DNA of 64,000 nt from NCBI GenBank assembly GCA_017621035.1, contig JAGATY010000024.1, positions 16,588 to 80,587 on the forward strand, in the 5' to 3' direction. The notes under the pieces were generated by a model. The model saw only the letters and a list, made by a program, of their open reading frames with translations. It did not search any database and had not been told where the DNA came from. Within the stretch, counting starts at the first letter, position 1; each line of letters begins with the position of its first letter. Shown piece after piece: positions 37,126-45,693 of this stretch. The translations under genes were made by a program, and so were the position numbers. Source of the DNA: Bacteroides sp. Lineage in GTDB: Bacteria > Bacteroidota > Bacteroidia > Bacteroidales > Bacteroidaceae.

Positions 37126-37312
37126 CGACAGAAAGATTTAAATCTTTAGGCCGCAAGATTTAAATCTCACGACGGAAAGAACTAAATGTTATGATGCAAA
37201 GAAGCGTAAGTTACGATGGGAAGAACCACCACATTAGAAGGAACGATGCACAAGATGCCAACTTGTGTTGCACAAGATGCCATCTTGTGCAGCATAAGAT
37301 GGCATCTTGTGC
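37126..37312. repeat. Palindrome cluster between mscS-like and PAP2 genes
   Basis: Two AGATTTAAATCT palindromes (about 37134-37170) are followed by three GCACAAGATG/CATCTTGTGC palindromic units (37247-37312), the same family as at 14567. A hairpin TATCCCG...CGGGATA at about 37346-37393 may terminate PAP2 transcription (minus). I see no gene in 37020-37432. Confidence 0.75.
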
Positions 37313-37432
37313 AATATAGGTAGCTGTGCGAAGGTAAGAAAATAGCTATCCCGCCTCTGCCAAGTAAGTAAGTGAGGCAAAGACGGGATAAGTGAAAAGA
37401 GATAGTAAATAGTGTCTTCTCAGCTCACGCAA

Positions 37433-38107
37433 TCAGAGAGTGATGCAGACGGCATAGATGAAAATACCCAGTATGGTAAGCAAACCAGTCCACACGGGCC
37501 ATACTCCTCGCCGCAAGGTAGCAGGCCGCTGATAGTGGGCAAAGCGACATAGCAGCCAGTAGACCAAGACGGCTCCCAGTGCTCCTACCAAGCCGCCCAC
37601 CAGCAAATCGCCGGGATAGTGGACGCCGAGATAGACGCGCGAGTAGCAGGTGACTATCGCCCACCCCATCAGAAAGCAAGTGAGCCAACGGTGACGGAAG
37701 AGCAACATCACGTAGGTAGCCAAGGCAAAGGTGTTGGCTGCGTGACACGAGGGGAAGCCGTAACGACCGCCCCGATAGCCGTTTACAATGTGTACCAGGT
37801 CGCAAATAGGACTATTGGGGTTTCCCGGTCTCCATCGTTCCACCCAAGGTCTAATGAGGTGCGAACACATCTGGTCAGCAAAGAGGATAACCAGTCCCAC
37901 CCCGATGGCGGCAAACAGCAACTGCCTGCGTGTAAAGTTCAGTATCATCAGGTAAAAGATGCAGGCATACATCGGTATCCACACCAATTTACCACTATAC
38001 GCATACATAAATTGGTCGAAATACTCCCCATGCACCCCGTTCACCGTCAGGAACAAAGAGGTATCAAGGTCTATGAGGGACTGAAGGATGGAAGTCATTA
38101 AAAGCAT
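37433..38107 (-). CDS. PAP2 family membrane phosphatase
   Basis: 224 residues, with six predicted transmembrane segments. Acid-phosphatase motifs: VERWRPGNPNSP (motif 1 region), FPSCHAANTFA (motif 2, PSxH) and YSRVYLGVHYPGDLLVG (motif 3, SRxxxGxHxxxD). It likely dephosphorylates lipid pyrophosphates such as undecaprenyl-PP or lipid A. ATG at 38098 is an alternative start. It is encoded 100 bp downstream of the LtaS-like gene on the same strand, which fits a role in envelope lipid or glycan modification. Confidence 0.9.
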   Translation of the reverse strand: MLLMTSILQSLIDLDTSLFLTVNGVHGEYFDQFMYAYSGKLVWIPMYACIFYLMILNFTRRQLLFAAIGVGLVILFADQMCSHLIRPWVERWRPGNPNSPICDLVHIVNGYRGGRYGFPSCHAANTFALATYVMLLFRHRWLTCFLMGWAIVTCYSRVYLGVHYPGDLLVGGLVGALGAVLVYWLLCRFAHYQRPATLRRGVWPVWTGLLTILGIFIYAVCITL

Positions 38108-38213
38108 GAATTTGTTGTTAGTTATCAGTGATTAGTAAGTTAATTAGCATTGATTAGTCAATAATCTCTCTGCGATTAGTCCGAAACATGTCATGGATGG
38201 GTACGCTTTCTTT

Positions 38214-40088
38214 CTACCGTCCCGCCAAGTCATCGTACAGCTTTTGCAGGTAGGACTGGCCGAGGGGGAGGTTACGGCCGGGGGAGACGCCTTCGTCCAG
38301 GGCTATGCGACCGGCTTTGCAATCGTAGATGAGGGCGTTATCGGGAGTGACCAGACCGAAGGCATCGGGCACGGTGAAGAAGGCAAAGTGGGGGGCAGAG
38401 GGGTTCAGGAGGTCTTTACTAAAAGTGAACTCACCGTGCGGAATGCCTAATTGTGCCAGCAGGGTGGCGGCAAGGTCGTGCTGAGAACCATACGTTGGGA
38501 TGCGACGAGGCTGTTTGACGGCACCGCCGATAAAAAGCATGGGTATTTGGTAACGTTCCACCGTCAGGTTTTCTACCTGTTCGGGGTAGGCTCCCAAGTG
38601 GTCGGGCACCAGTACGATGAGCGTATTATCCCACTGCGGAAGCTTTTTGAACGCACGAATGAAGTCGCCCAAGCAGTTGTCGGTATAAGAGAAAGCATTC
38701 AGCCGGTCGTTTTTCAGGCGACGGTAGGGAACCTCAAAGGGTTCGTGACTGCTACTGGTTTGCAGTACGCGATAGGTGGGCGCATCCTTGGGACTGTATA
38801 TTTCGGCCTCTTGCTTCAGGTCGTCCAAGAGGTATTGAAAGAGACGATGGTCATAGACTCCCCACTTGCTCTCACGTTCGGCCAAGGGGAAATCGTCCTC
38901 AGACACAATCTCATCGAAGCCGGAAGAGCGCAAATAAGAGCGCATGTTGGTGAAGTTGGCATCTCCACCGTAATAATACTTGGTTTGATAGCCTACCTCC
39001 TTCAATTTACCTGCTATCGAAGGCAGGGTTTGTGACTTACGAGGATATTTCATGATGCTGTTGGTGGGCTGAGCCGGATAACCGCTGAGCACAGAAACCA
39101 AGCCTCGGTCGGTGCGGAAGCTGTTTGCATGGAGATGAGTGAATAAGACTCCCTCCCAACTAAGAGTATCCAGGTTGACTGCCACGTTAGACAGGCCGCC
39201 CAACTCGCCCATGAGATGGGAAGAGAAGCTCTCCAATATGACGAACAGTACATTAGGACGATTGGTTGTTAAGAGCGTGTCGACCGGCAACGAAAGCGTG
39301 TCTTTCACGGCTGCACCGGCCACGGCAGGGTCAATCAGTGTGCTGAAGAGGCTGTCGGCCTCGGCGGCTTCCAGAAAACGGTACTGATTGGCAAAGTCCT
39401 TCTGTTTCAGTGCCGATTCCATCAGATTGAAAGCCGGATTGGTGGCTGCATGATTCAAACGGAGGTTGGAACTGTAATAGACGCGCCCCGTGTTCATGGT
39501 TGCCTCACTGAATCCGCCACGAATGGGAATGAACAGCAAGCCGGTAAGCAGAAGCAGCACCGACGAAACCGTCACTCTCGCATAAGGCACTTTCAGCTTC
39601 CGGTAGCCTCGCAGCAGCACAACGGCGAAGAGAATGTAGAGCAGCAGTGCGTAGAACAGCATCGCAAGCAGCCCGAGCAACACCATCCAGATGCTTACAC
39701 TGGCCAGCGCATCTTTGGGAGAAGAGAAGAAGTAGAAGAGTGGCGTGGCATCCAATCGGAAGCCCCAGTAGTCGTACAAACCGATGTCCACCACAAAGAT
39801 GACGGAGAGCAGAACAGCCATCAGCAGAAAATATCCCTTTCGCACCTGTCTGAGCCAGGAGGCAGTTGTCCAGGCCGAAATCACCAGCAGCAGTCCGGGA
39901 AGAGCCGTCAAATAGCCTGCCAGCGAGAAGTCCAGCGGAAGGCCATGATACATTACGCTAAACCAGTCTGCCGGATTGGTTTCGGCATACAGTTTGCAAT
40001 AAAACAACATGAACAACGGTTTCTGCAACAGGAAAATGCAGACAAACAGGAAGTAGGTTTTGATGAGGTTGATAACTCTTGCTTTCAT
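38214..40088 (-). CDS. LTA synthase-like membrane sulfatase/phosphotransferase
   Basis: 624 residues. Five N-terminal transmembrane segments (first ~210 residues), then a periplasmic alkaline-phosphatase-superfamily domain beginning RPNVLFVILESFSSHLMGELGG, with YYGGDANFTNMRSYLRSSGFDEIVSEDDF in the middle (region around 355-385) and VPDHLGAYPE and GSQHDLAATLL later. Gram-negative members transfer phosphoglycerol or phosphoethanolamine to glycans or lipids. The exact substrate is unknown. Divergent from the AraC-like regulator across 150 bp. Confidence 0.9.
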   Translation of the reverse strand: MKARVINLIKTYFLFVCIFLLQKPLFMLFYCKLYAETNPADWFSVMYHGLPLDFSLAGYLTALPGLLLVISAWTTASWLRQVRKGYFLLMAVLLSVIFVVDIGLYDYWGFRLDATPLFYFFSSPKDALASVSIWMVLLGLLAMLFYALLLYILFAVVLLRGYRKLKVPYARVTVSSVLLLLTGLLFIPIRGGFSEATMNTGRVYYSSNLRLNHAATNPAFNLMESALKQKDFANQYRFLEAAEADSLFSTLIDPAVAGAAVKDTLSLPVDTLLTTNRPNVLFVILESFSSHLMGELGGLSNVAVNLDTLSWEGVLFTHLHANSFRTDRGLVSVLSGYPAQPTNSIMKYPRKSQTLPSIAGKLKEVGYQTKYYYGGDANFTNMRSYLRSSGFDEIVSEDDFPLAERESKWGVYDHRLFQYLLDDLKQEAEIYSPKDAPTYRVLQTSSSHEPFEVPYRRLKNDRLNAFSYTDNCLGDFIRAFKKLPQWDNTLIVLVPDHLGAYPEQVENLTVERYQIPMLFIGGAVKQPRRIPTYGSQHDLAATLLAQLGIPHGEFTFSKDLLNPSAPHFAFFTVPDAFGLVTPDNALIYDCKAGRIALDEGVSPGRNLPLGQSYLQKLYDDLAGR

Positions 40089-40239
40089 GAGCGTGTCTTC
40101 TTCAGTTTCTGATTAACTTGCGCAAATGTAAAGCTTTTTATCGGGTTTGAGTGCGTAACGGCCTTATTTTCTTACCGCGCGGCAGGAAACAATCGACGCT
40201 TTCGGGTGTTATCATTCAAGCAACCAAGCCTGAACAAGC

Positions 40240-40974
40240 ATGAAGATACTTTTTTTACTCGCTACCCTTCCGGCCTGCCTCTCGCTGTCGGAAGTCCTTC
40301 CGCAGCTCTATCCGGCGGGTGTGGAAGAAGATGTGCCACACATCCACCTGGATACCTTGTTTATTTATCTCATGTTGCTCGCCTTCATCACGTTTATTAC
40401 CGTTCGACTGCTTATCCGACGCAAGCGGCAGAAGGTGGCGGAAGAGAAGGTCGATTTCTTTATAAACACGGCCGGAGCACTGCACACACCGCTTGTCGAC
40501 ATCAGCAAGCACCTGAAAGAGATTGCGCAGAGAGAGAATCTCACCAAGTCGGGCCGGCAACACATCGCTCAGGCGCAAGATGCCATCCACCTACTCATCC
40601 GACTGAGCAACGAGCTGGTAAATTTTGAGTGGATTGCCCTGCATGCCGACAACGAAGAGGAGCAGGCATTCATCACCAACGTACGCGAGCAGATTGAGTT
40701 GCACATTACCGAGCCGACCTTCAACGTAGACACGCTTTGCACACTGCTGAACATGAGTCGCACCAGCTTCTACAACAAAATCAAGGAACTGACCGACAAG
40801 GCGCCGGGCGACTACATCCGGCTGGTCAGACTGAAACGGGCGGCTCAGTTGCTGAAGGAGCAACAGCACACCATCACCGAGGTGGCCGAGATGACCGGCT
40901 TCAACGACGTGAAGTACTTCCGCGAGGTGTTCAAGAAGCACTTCGGCGTCACCCCCAGAGAGTACGCCAAGTAG
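40240..40974 (+). CDS. Membrane-anchored AraC-type regulator, reduced hybrid two-component system
   Basis: 244 residues. N-terminal hydrophobic signal (1-20), a short ~20-residue external loop, a transmembrane helix at about 37-58, basic RRKRQK, then a DHp-like segment (71-125) and an AraC DNA-binding domain (150-244, NMSRTSFYNKIKELTDKAPGDYIR...AEMTGFNDVKYFREVFKKHFGVTP). The DHp motif reads FFINTAGALHTPL, so the phosphoacceptor His of FFTNISHEFRTPL is Gly79 and the adjacent Glu is lost. HATPase, receiver and periplasmic sensor domains are absent. It resembles the two ends of a Bacteroides HTCS protein joined. It is upstream of the GH10-like gene, a plausible target. Confidence 0.85.
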   Translation: MKILFLLATLPACLSLSEVLPQLYPAGVEEDVPHIHLDTLFIYLMLLAFITFITVRLLIRRKRQKVAEEKVDFFINTAGALHTPLVDISKHLKEIAQRENLTKSGRQHIAQAQDAIHLLIRLSNELVNFEWIALHADNEEEQAFITNVREQIELHITEPTFNVDTLCTLLNMSRTSFYNKIKELTDKAPGDYIRLVRLKRAAQLLKEQQHTITEVAEMTGFNDVKYFREVFKKHFGVTPREYAK

Positions 40975-41052
40975 CCGGCACAATACTTCTACATTTCCCA
41001 CTTTTCACACCCGAAAACGGAGGGACAAATTTCACCCTACCGAACCCTCGGG

Positions 41053-41117
41053 TTGAAGGTCGCCGAGGGTCGAGGCCTAGGTCGCCGAGGGTCGGGCCGA
41101 AGGTCGGCGACCTTCAA
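41053..41117. repeat. Inverted repeat with internal palindromes
   Basis: TTGAAGGTCGCCGA (41053-41066) and TCGGCGACCTTCAA (41104-41117) are perfect 14-bp arms. Several GGTCGCCGAGGGTCG copies lie between. It sits between the AraC-like gene and the GH10-like gene and may be a terminator or repeat. Confidence 0.75.
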
Positions 41118-41199
41118 AAAGCACAAACTTTTCTCCATCCGGCCTTGCTTTCATTTCTTTTGCCTATATTTGCTCCCATAACTATTAAATATAACGCTC

Positions 41200-42705
41200 A
41201 TGAAGAAACTATTTTTACTGCTCATGGCCGTGGCACTCTTAGGTAGCGTCACACTCTCGGCCCAGAGCCAACATCCCAAACGCGAGTTTCGCGGGGCATG
41301 GATGCCTACCGTAACCAACAACTACAAGGGCATGCCTACCGAAAAAATCAAGCAAAAGATTCTCAACGAACTGGACACACTGCAGATGGCAGGCATCAAC
41401 GCCGTGCTCTTTCAGGTGCGCCCCGAGGCCGATGCACTTTACCCTTCGGAACTGGAACCCTGGAGCCGCTTCATCAGTGGAGAGCAAGGAAAGGCTCCCG
41501 ACCCGTATTGGGACCCCACTCAGTTTGTGATTGACGAGTGTCACAAGCGCGGCATGGAGTTTCACGCCTGGATTAACCCCTACCGCGTGAAGGCCAACCT
41601 GAAGAACGAACTGGCGCCCACCCACCTCTATTACAAGCATCCCGAATACTTCATCACCTACGGGAACCTGATGCTGTTCAATCCCTCCCTGCAAGAGAGC
41701 CGCGACTTCATCTGCAAGGTGGTGGCAGACATGATTAGCCGTTACGACATGGATGCCATTCACATGGACGACTATTTCTACCCCTATCCCGTGGCCGGTG
41801 AAGAGTTTCCGGACGAGGCCGACTATCAGCGACTGGGCAAGAAGGATTTTCCCGACAAGGGAGACTGGCGCCGCCACAACGTGAACGTACTTATCAAGCA
41901 GATTCACGAAACCGTCCGTTCCGTGAAGCCCTGGGTGAAGTTTGGCGTCTCGCCCTTCGGCGTCTACCGAAATCAGAAGGAGTGGCCGCAAGGCAGCGCG
42001 ACCAATGCGCTCACAAACTACCACGGCCTCTACGCCGACATCCTGCTGTGGGCTCGTGAGGGTTGGATTGACTACAACGTGCCGCAGCTCTATTGGGAGA
42101 TTGGTCACCCACGCGCCGACTATCAGGTGCTGACAGAATGGTGGGCAAAGAATGCCGAGGGTCGACCGATGATTATCGGACAGTCGCTCATGAACACCGT
42201 CAAGAACAAGGACCCGAAAGACCCCAATCAGGACCAGATGGACATCAAGTTCCGCCTGCAACGTGCCTATCAAACCATCACCGGCAGTTGCCAGTGGCCG
42301 GGAGGTGCCCTGACGCGCGACCCGGGTCAGTACTTCACCCGACTGAAGGAAAACTATCACAAGTATCCCGCCCTGATGCCGGTGTTCGACTTCATGGACA
42401 ACATCGCCCCGGGCAAGGTGCGCAAAGTGAAGAAGGTGTGGACGGAAGATGGGCCGATGCTGTTCTGGACCGCACCCAAGGATAAGGGCGACGAGATGCA
42501 ACGCGCCGTGCAGTATGTGGTGTACCGCTTCGAGGCCAGCGAGAAGGTGGACATCGAAGACCCCTCGCACATCGTGACCATCACGCGCAATAACTTCTAC
42601 AAGCTCCCCTACGTGGATGGCAAAACCAAGTATAAGTATGTAATCACCGCGCTGGACCGCCTGCACAACGAATCCAAGTCGGTGAAGAAAAGCGTGAAAT
42701 TGTAA
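41200..42705 (+). CDS. Family 10-like glycosyl hydrolase (DUF187/GHL10), secreted
   Basis: 501 residues with a signal peptide (SVTLSAQ). The TIM-barrel DUF187 fold is recognised from KREFRGAWMPTVTNN, GINAVLFQVRPEADALYPSELEPWS, GMEFHAWINPYRV, YDMDAIHMDDYFYPYP and VKFGVSPFGVYRN. The DDYFYP acidic pair is the likely catalytic region. A fibronectin-like module follows near residue 405 (the LFWTAPKDKGDEMQRAVQYVVYRF area). Related proteins act on glycans or peptidoglycan; the substrate is not known. It lies downstream of the AraC-like regulator. Confidence 0.88.
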   Translation: MKKLFLLLMAVALLGSVTLSAQSQHPKREFRGAWMPTVTNNYKGMPTEKIKQKILNELDTLQMAGINAVLFQVRPEADALYPSELEPWSRFISGEQGKAPDPYWDPTQFVIDECHKRGMEFHAWINPYRVKANLKNELAPTHLYYKHPEYFITYGNLMLFNPSLQESRDFICKVVADMISRYDMDAIHMDDYFYPYPVAGEEFPDEADYQRLGKKDFPDKGDWRRHNVNVLIKQIHETVRSVKPWVKFGVSPFGVYRNQKEWPQGSATNALTNYHGLYADILLWAREGWIDYNVPQLYWEIGHPRADYQVLTEWWAKNAEGRPMIIGQSLMNTVKNKDPKDPNQDQMDIKFRLQRAYQTITGSCQWPGGALTRDPGQYFTRLKENYHKYPALMPVFDFMDNIAPGKVRKVKKVWTEDGPMLFWTAPKDKGDEMQRAVQYVVYRFEASEKVDIEDPSHIVTITRNNFYKLPYVDGKTKYKYVITALDRLHNESKSVKKSVKL

Positions 42706-42836
42706 GGGCAATTAGGAAATGATTTTTTCTTAGAACACAGAGACACGAAGATACAGAGTTATTGAATTAAAGATTAAATTATCCTCTGTGCCTTTGTGCC
42801 TCTGTCTTTTATAGTAGACGAACGTCCTACTCCTTG

Positions 42837-42900
42837 CGTCTGAAAGACGCGGCCTGTAAGGCTATTTTGCCTGCGGCCCCGTCTTTCAGACGTCTTTTTT
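42837..42900 (+). terminator. Strong hairpin/terminator after the GH10-like gene
   Basis: CGTCTGAAAGACGCGGCC (42837-42854) pairs with GGCCCCGTCTTTCAGACG (42875-42892) with one mismatch, followed by a run of T. More small palindromes follow to 43000. Confidence 0.8.
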
Positions 42901-43033
42901 TTGTGACTTCATGGCCACGGACTTAAAAGTCCGCGGTTATTGAGAGTGCCGACGGCACCCGGTCTTTCAGACCTTCTGCGGAAGCTGTGCCTAAATATAT
43001 ATTTGCTACTCCCGCCATCGGGCCAATCGGCTT

Positions 43034-43238
43034 GATGTTAAATGACTCTCGTTTGAAGCCAAGACGGCCATCTTGATGTCAAATGACACTCGTTTGAGGC
43101 CAAGACGGCCATCTTGATGTCAAATGAGGCTCGTTTGAAGCCAAGACGACCATCTTGATGTCAAATGAGGCTCGTTTGAGGCCAAGACGGCCATCTTAAT
43201 ATCAAACGAGGCTCGTTTGGGGTAAAATCGGTCATCTT
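43034..43238. repeat. Tandem array of 41-bp units, five copies
   Basis: Five consecutive units starting at 43034, 43075, 43116, 43157 and 43198, each containing near-palindrome TCAAATGAGGCTCGTTTGA then CCAAGACGGCCATCTT. Copies 1-4 differ by one to three bases, the fifth more. It occupies the 595-bp gap (42706-43300) between convergent GH10-like and DUF1847 genes; I see no gene there. Confidence 0.9.
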
Positions 43239-43300
43239 GGGCTTAAACAAGGGGCGTTTTAAGGAATTTTTGTAACTTTTTGCCTGAACGAGAAAAATGC

Positions 43301-43924
43301 TCAGAGCTGCATCTTCCGCTTGTAGTAAGAGTTGGCTGTGTAGAGCACGGCGGCGGGGTTGTGGCCCGTAACGCGGTCTTTGGTGACCAGGGTGGTAACG
43401 TAGGCCTCGGAGTAGCGGTAGAAGAGGCTGTCGTGGCCCACGCAGAGGCCGATGACCACATTCAGGTCGGTGCCCTCGCGGTTCAGCAGTCGCGCCTGCA
43501 AAATGGGGTTGCACATGGCAGCACCAATCTCCTCACACTGCTTGGGTATGCCCAGCGATGACTTGGCTTTGCCGGCCACCTTGCAGATGACGGCATACGG
43601 CTCGAACCCGTTGGCGCGAAGGATGCGGGCAAAGATGCGCGCCTCGTTAACGAGGCCGATGCAGTTGGCAATGCCTATTTTCCGTGCGCCTATCTTCCGG
43701 GCAAACTCCATCACCTCTTGCACGCGCGTCCACTGGCAGTAGCCCTCAAATTCCACCTCGGCGGCGGCCACCATGACGTCGTGATTGCGTGCTTCGTCAT
43801 ATCGCTCCAGTGCCCACTGCAGGTCTTCTTCTTTCAGCTGTGCGGTGGGGCAGAACTCGGGGTAAGTGCGGTCTTTGAACTTGCAGTTCTGCGTGCCGCA
43901 GTCCACGCAACTATGTTTTTCCAT
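43301..43924 (-). CDS. DUF1847 metal-binding protein
   Basis: 207 residues. The N-terminus is cysteine-rich (CVDCGTQNC, then CPTAQL), then VEFEGYCQWTRVQEVMEFARKIGARKIGIANCIGLVNEA and KVAGKAKSSLGI. This matches DUF1847, a family with putative metal-binding Cys, function unknown. Its start is 20 bp after the FKBP stop on the same strand, so they may share a transcript. Confidence 0.88.
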   Translation of the reverse strand: MEKHSCVDCGTQNCKFKDRTYPEFCPTAQLKEEDLQWALERYDEARNHDVMVAAAEVEFEGYCQWTRVQEVMEFARKIGARKIGIANCIGLVNEARIFARILRANGFEPYAVICKVAGKAKSSLGIPKQCEEIGAAMCNPILQARLLNREGTDLNVVIGLCVGHDSLFYRYSEAYVTTLVTKDRVTGHNPAAVLYTANSYYKRKMQL

Positions 43925-43944
43925 TTTCTATTCTTATTTATGAT

Positions 43945-44346
43945 TTATGCCACACTAACCAACTCTATCTCAAATATCAGCGTGGAGTTTTTAGGTATGC
44001 CACTCACGCTCATACTGCCATAGCCCACCTCCGACGGGAGATAGATACGCCACTTGTCACCCACCCGCATCTGAGGTATGGCTATCTGCCAGCCTACAAT
44101 CAGGTCGTTGAGACGAAAAGCATCGGGAAAGCCCTGACGGGTGTTGTCGTCAAATACCTTTCCGTTGATAAGTGAGCCTTTGTAATAGACAGATACGATG
44201 CTGCGAGGGGTGGCTTTCTGCTCACCTTCTCCCTCCTTAAGCACTTCGTACAGAATGCCTTTGGGTAGCCGACGCACCTCCGGACGGTTGGCAACTGTCT
44301 GCAAGAAGGCTTGATTCTCTTGTTGGTAAAGTTGTTTTTTATTCAT
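43945..44346 (-). CDS. FKBP-type peptidyl-prolyl cis-trans isomerase
   Basis: 133 residues without a signal peptide, so cytoplasmic. A short N-terminal helix (KQLYQQENQAFLQTV) precedes the FKBP domain: LPKGILYEVLKEG, SVYYKGSLINGKVFDDNTRQGFPDAF, VGDKWRIYLPSEVGYGSM and STLIFEIELVSV. Catalyses proline isomerisation. Its start is 58 bp from the chromate transporter stop. Confidence 0.92.
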   Translation of the reverse strand: MNKKQLYQQENQAFLQTVANRPEVRRLPKGILYEVLKEGEGEQKATPRSIVSVYYKGSLINGKVFDDNTRQGFPDAFRLNDLIVGWQIAIPQMRVGDKWRIYLPSEVGYGSMSVSGIPKNSTLIFEIELVSVA

Positions 44347-44404
44347 CGGATTGTTTTCTTTCGTGTGTTAAGTATATACGTGTCTGATAGTAGTACACAT
44401 TCTC

Positions 44405-44953
44405 TTAATAGAGCAGCAGCCCCGCCACTCCGCAGGCCAGAATCATGGCAATGGGGTTCACCTTGTACTTGCGGGTGCCCACAAAGGCCACCAGGAAGAT
44501 GATGCAGCTGAGGGTGAAGGAGTAGGCGTCTTCGGTCGGCGATGAGAAGTTCTCCTTGGTCATCAGCACCAGTGCAGCCGATGCCAGCAGTCCCACCACG
44601 GCCGGTCGCAGCCCTCGGAAGACGGACTCCACGACGGGGTGCTTCTGATACTTCAGAAAGAAGCGGCTGATGGTCAGCATCAGGATGAACGAGGGTAACA
44701 TCACGGCAAAGGTGGCCAGCATGGAACCAAACACGCTGCCGGTGGAGGTGAACCCAACGTAGGTGGCACAGTTGATGCCAATGGGGCCTGGCGTCATCTG
44801 ACTGACGGCCACAATGTCGGTAAACTCTTGCGCGGTAAGCCATCCGTAACGGGTAACGACCTCGCCTTGTATCATGGAGAGCATGGCGTAGCCTCCGCCA
44901 AAGCCAAATAGGCCTATCTTGAAAAAGGTGTAAAACAACTGAAGGTAGAGCAT
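44405..44953 (-). CDS. Chromate transporter half (second gene)
   Basis: 182 residues, one ChrA half-domain. N-terminal FYTFFKIGLFGFGGGYAML is the FGGxx motif; GWLTAQEFTDIVAVSQMTPGPIGINCATYVG follows. Six transmembrane segments. Co-encoded with the homologous first half 54 bp upstream. Split-ChrA pairs export chromate or perform another anion transport; substrate is inferred. Confidence 0.93.
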   Translation of the reverse strand: MLYLQLFYTFFKIGLFGFGGGYAMLSMIQGEVVTRYGWLTAQEFTDIVAVSQMTPGPIGINCATYVGFTSTGSVFGSMLATFAVMLPSFILMLTISRFFLKYQKHPVVESVFRGLRPAVVGLLASAALVLMTKENFSSPTEDAYSFTLSCIIFLVAFVGTRKYKVNPIAMILACGVAGLLLY

Positions 44954-45007
44954 CTTTGGGATTTATGATTTTTGATTTCTGATTTCTGATTTAGGATTGG
45001 GGCGGGG

Positions 45008-45547
45008 TTAGGAGGGTCGGCGGAGTCTGCCATAGAGGTAGCCGCCGATGCCGGAAGCAATGATAATCCAAATGGGGGAGAAGCCGAGCAACCAGATGAG
45101 TAAGGCCGATACAATGGGTATCCACACATTCGCACGGGTAATCTTGGCCGACTTTGCCATGCTGAACGTGGGGGCGGCAATCAGTGCCACCACAGCCGGA
45201 CGTATGCCTTTGAATATCTTCTCAACCACCGCATTGTCTTTAAAGTTATGGAAGAAGAGGGCAATGGCGAGGATAATCAGGAACGAGGGCAACACGGTTC
45301 CCAACGCTGTGACAATGCTTCCGGGTACGCCCTTCAGCCGATAGCCGATGAAGATGGAAATATTGACCGCCAGAATGCCGGGGGCCGACTGGGAGATTGC
45401 AAGCAGGTCGACAAAGTCTTCTCGCCCCAACCAATGACGTTTGTCCACTATTTCGTTCTCAATCAGTGGCACCATGGCATAGCCTCCGCCAATGGTGAAG
45501 GCACCTATCTTGAAAAAGATTTTAAATGCTTCGAAGTATATGTTCAT
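45008..45547 (-). CDS. Chromate transporter half (first gene)
   Basis: 179 residues, the partner half of the split ChrA. FKIFFKIGAFTIGGGYAMVPLIENEIV, then GREDFVDLLAISQSAPGILAVNISIFIGYRLKG. Both halves resemble each other, as expected of an antiparallel pair. A bicistronic unit with the following half. Upstream is a 146-bp spacer divergent from uvrA. Confidence 0.93.
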   Translation of the reverse strand: MNIYFEAFKIFFKIGAFTIGGGYAMVPLIENEIVDKRHWLGREDFVDLLAISQSAPGILAVNISIFIGYRLKGVPGSIVTALGTVLPSFLIILAIALFFHNFKDNAVVEKIFKGIRPAVVALIAAPTFSMAKSAKITRANVWIPIVSALLIWLLGFSPIWIIIASGIGGYLYGRLRRPS

Positions 45548-45693
45548 CGTTCTCTATTTTAAACAGGTGGCAAAGGTACTGCTTTCTGTCCACCAATCTT
45601 TCCAACAACGGCAAAAAAATAATGTTCCCACCGGCAAACGTATCCCATCAAGTTTCGCTACCTTTGCGCCAATGAATAATTAGGTTAGAACAG

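Noticed and set aside
41239-42711. A 490-codon open frame antisense to the GH10-like gene
   Set aside because: High GC third positions keep the opposite strand open; the forward frame has the signal peptide and TIM-barrel motifs.
43034-43238. Possible CRISPR array
   Set aside because: Units are contiguous with no unique spacers between repeats, and no cas genes are present. The 24-bp and 46-bp arrays fail for the same reason.
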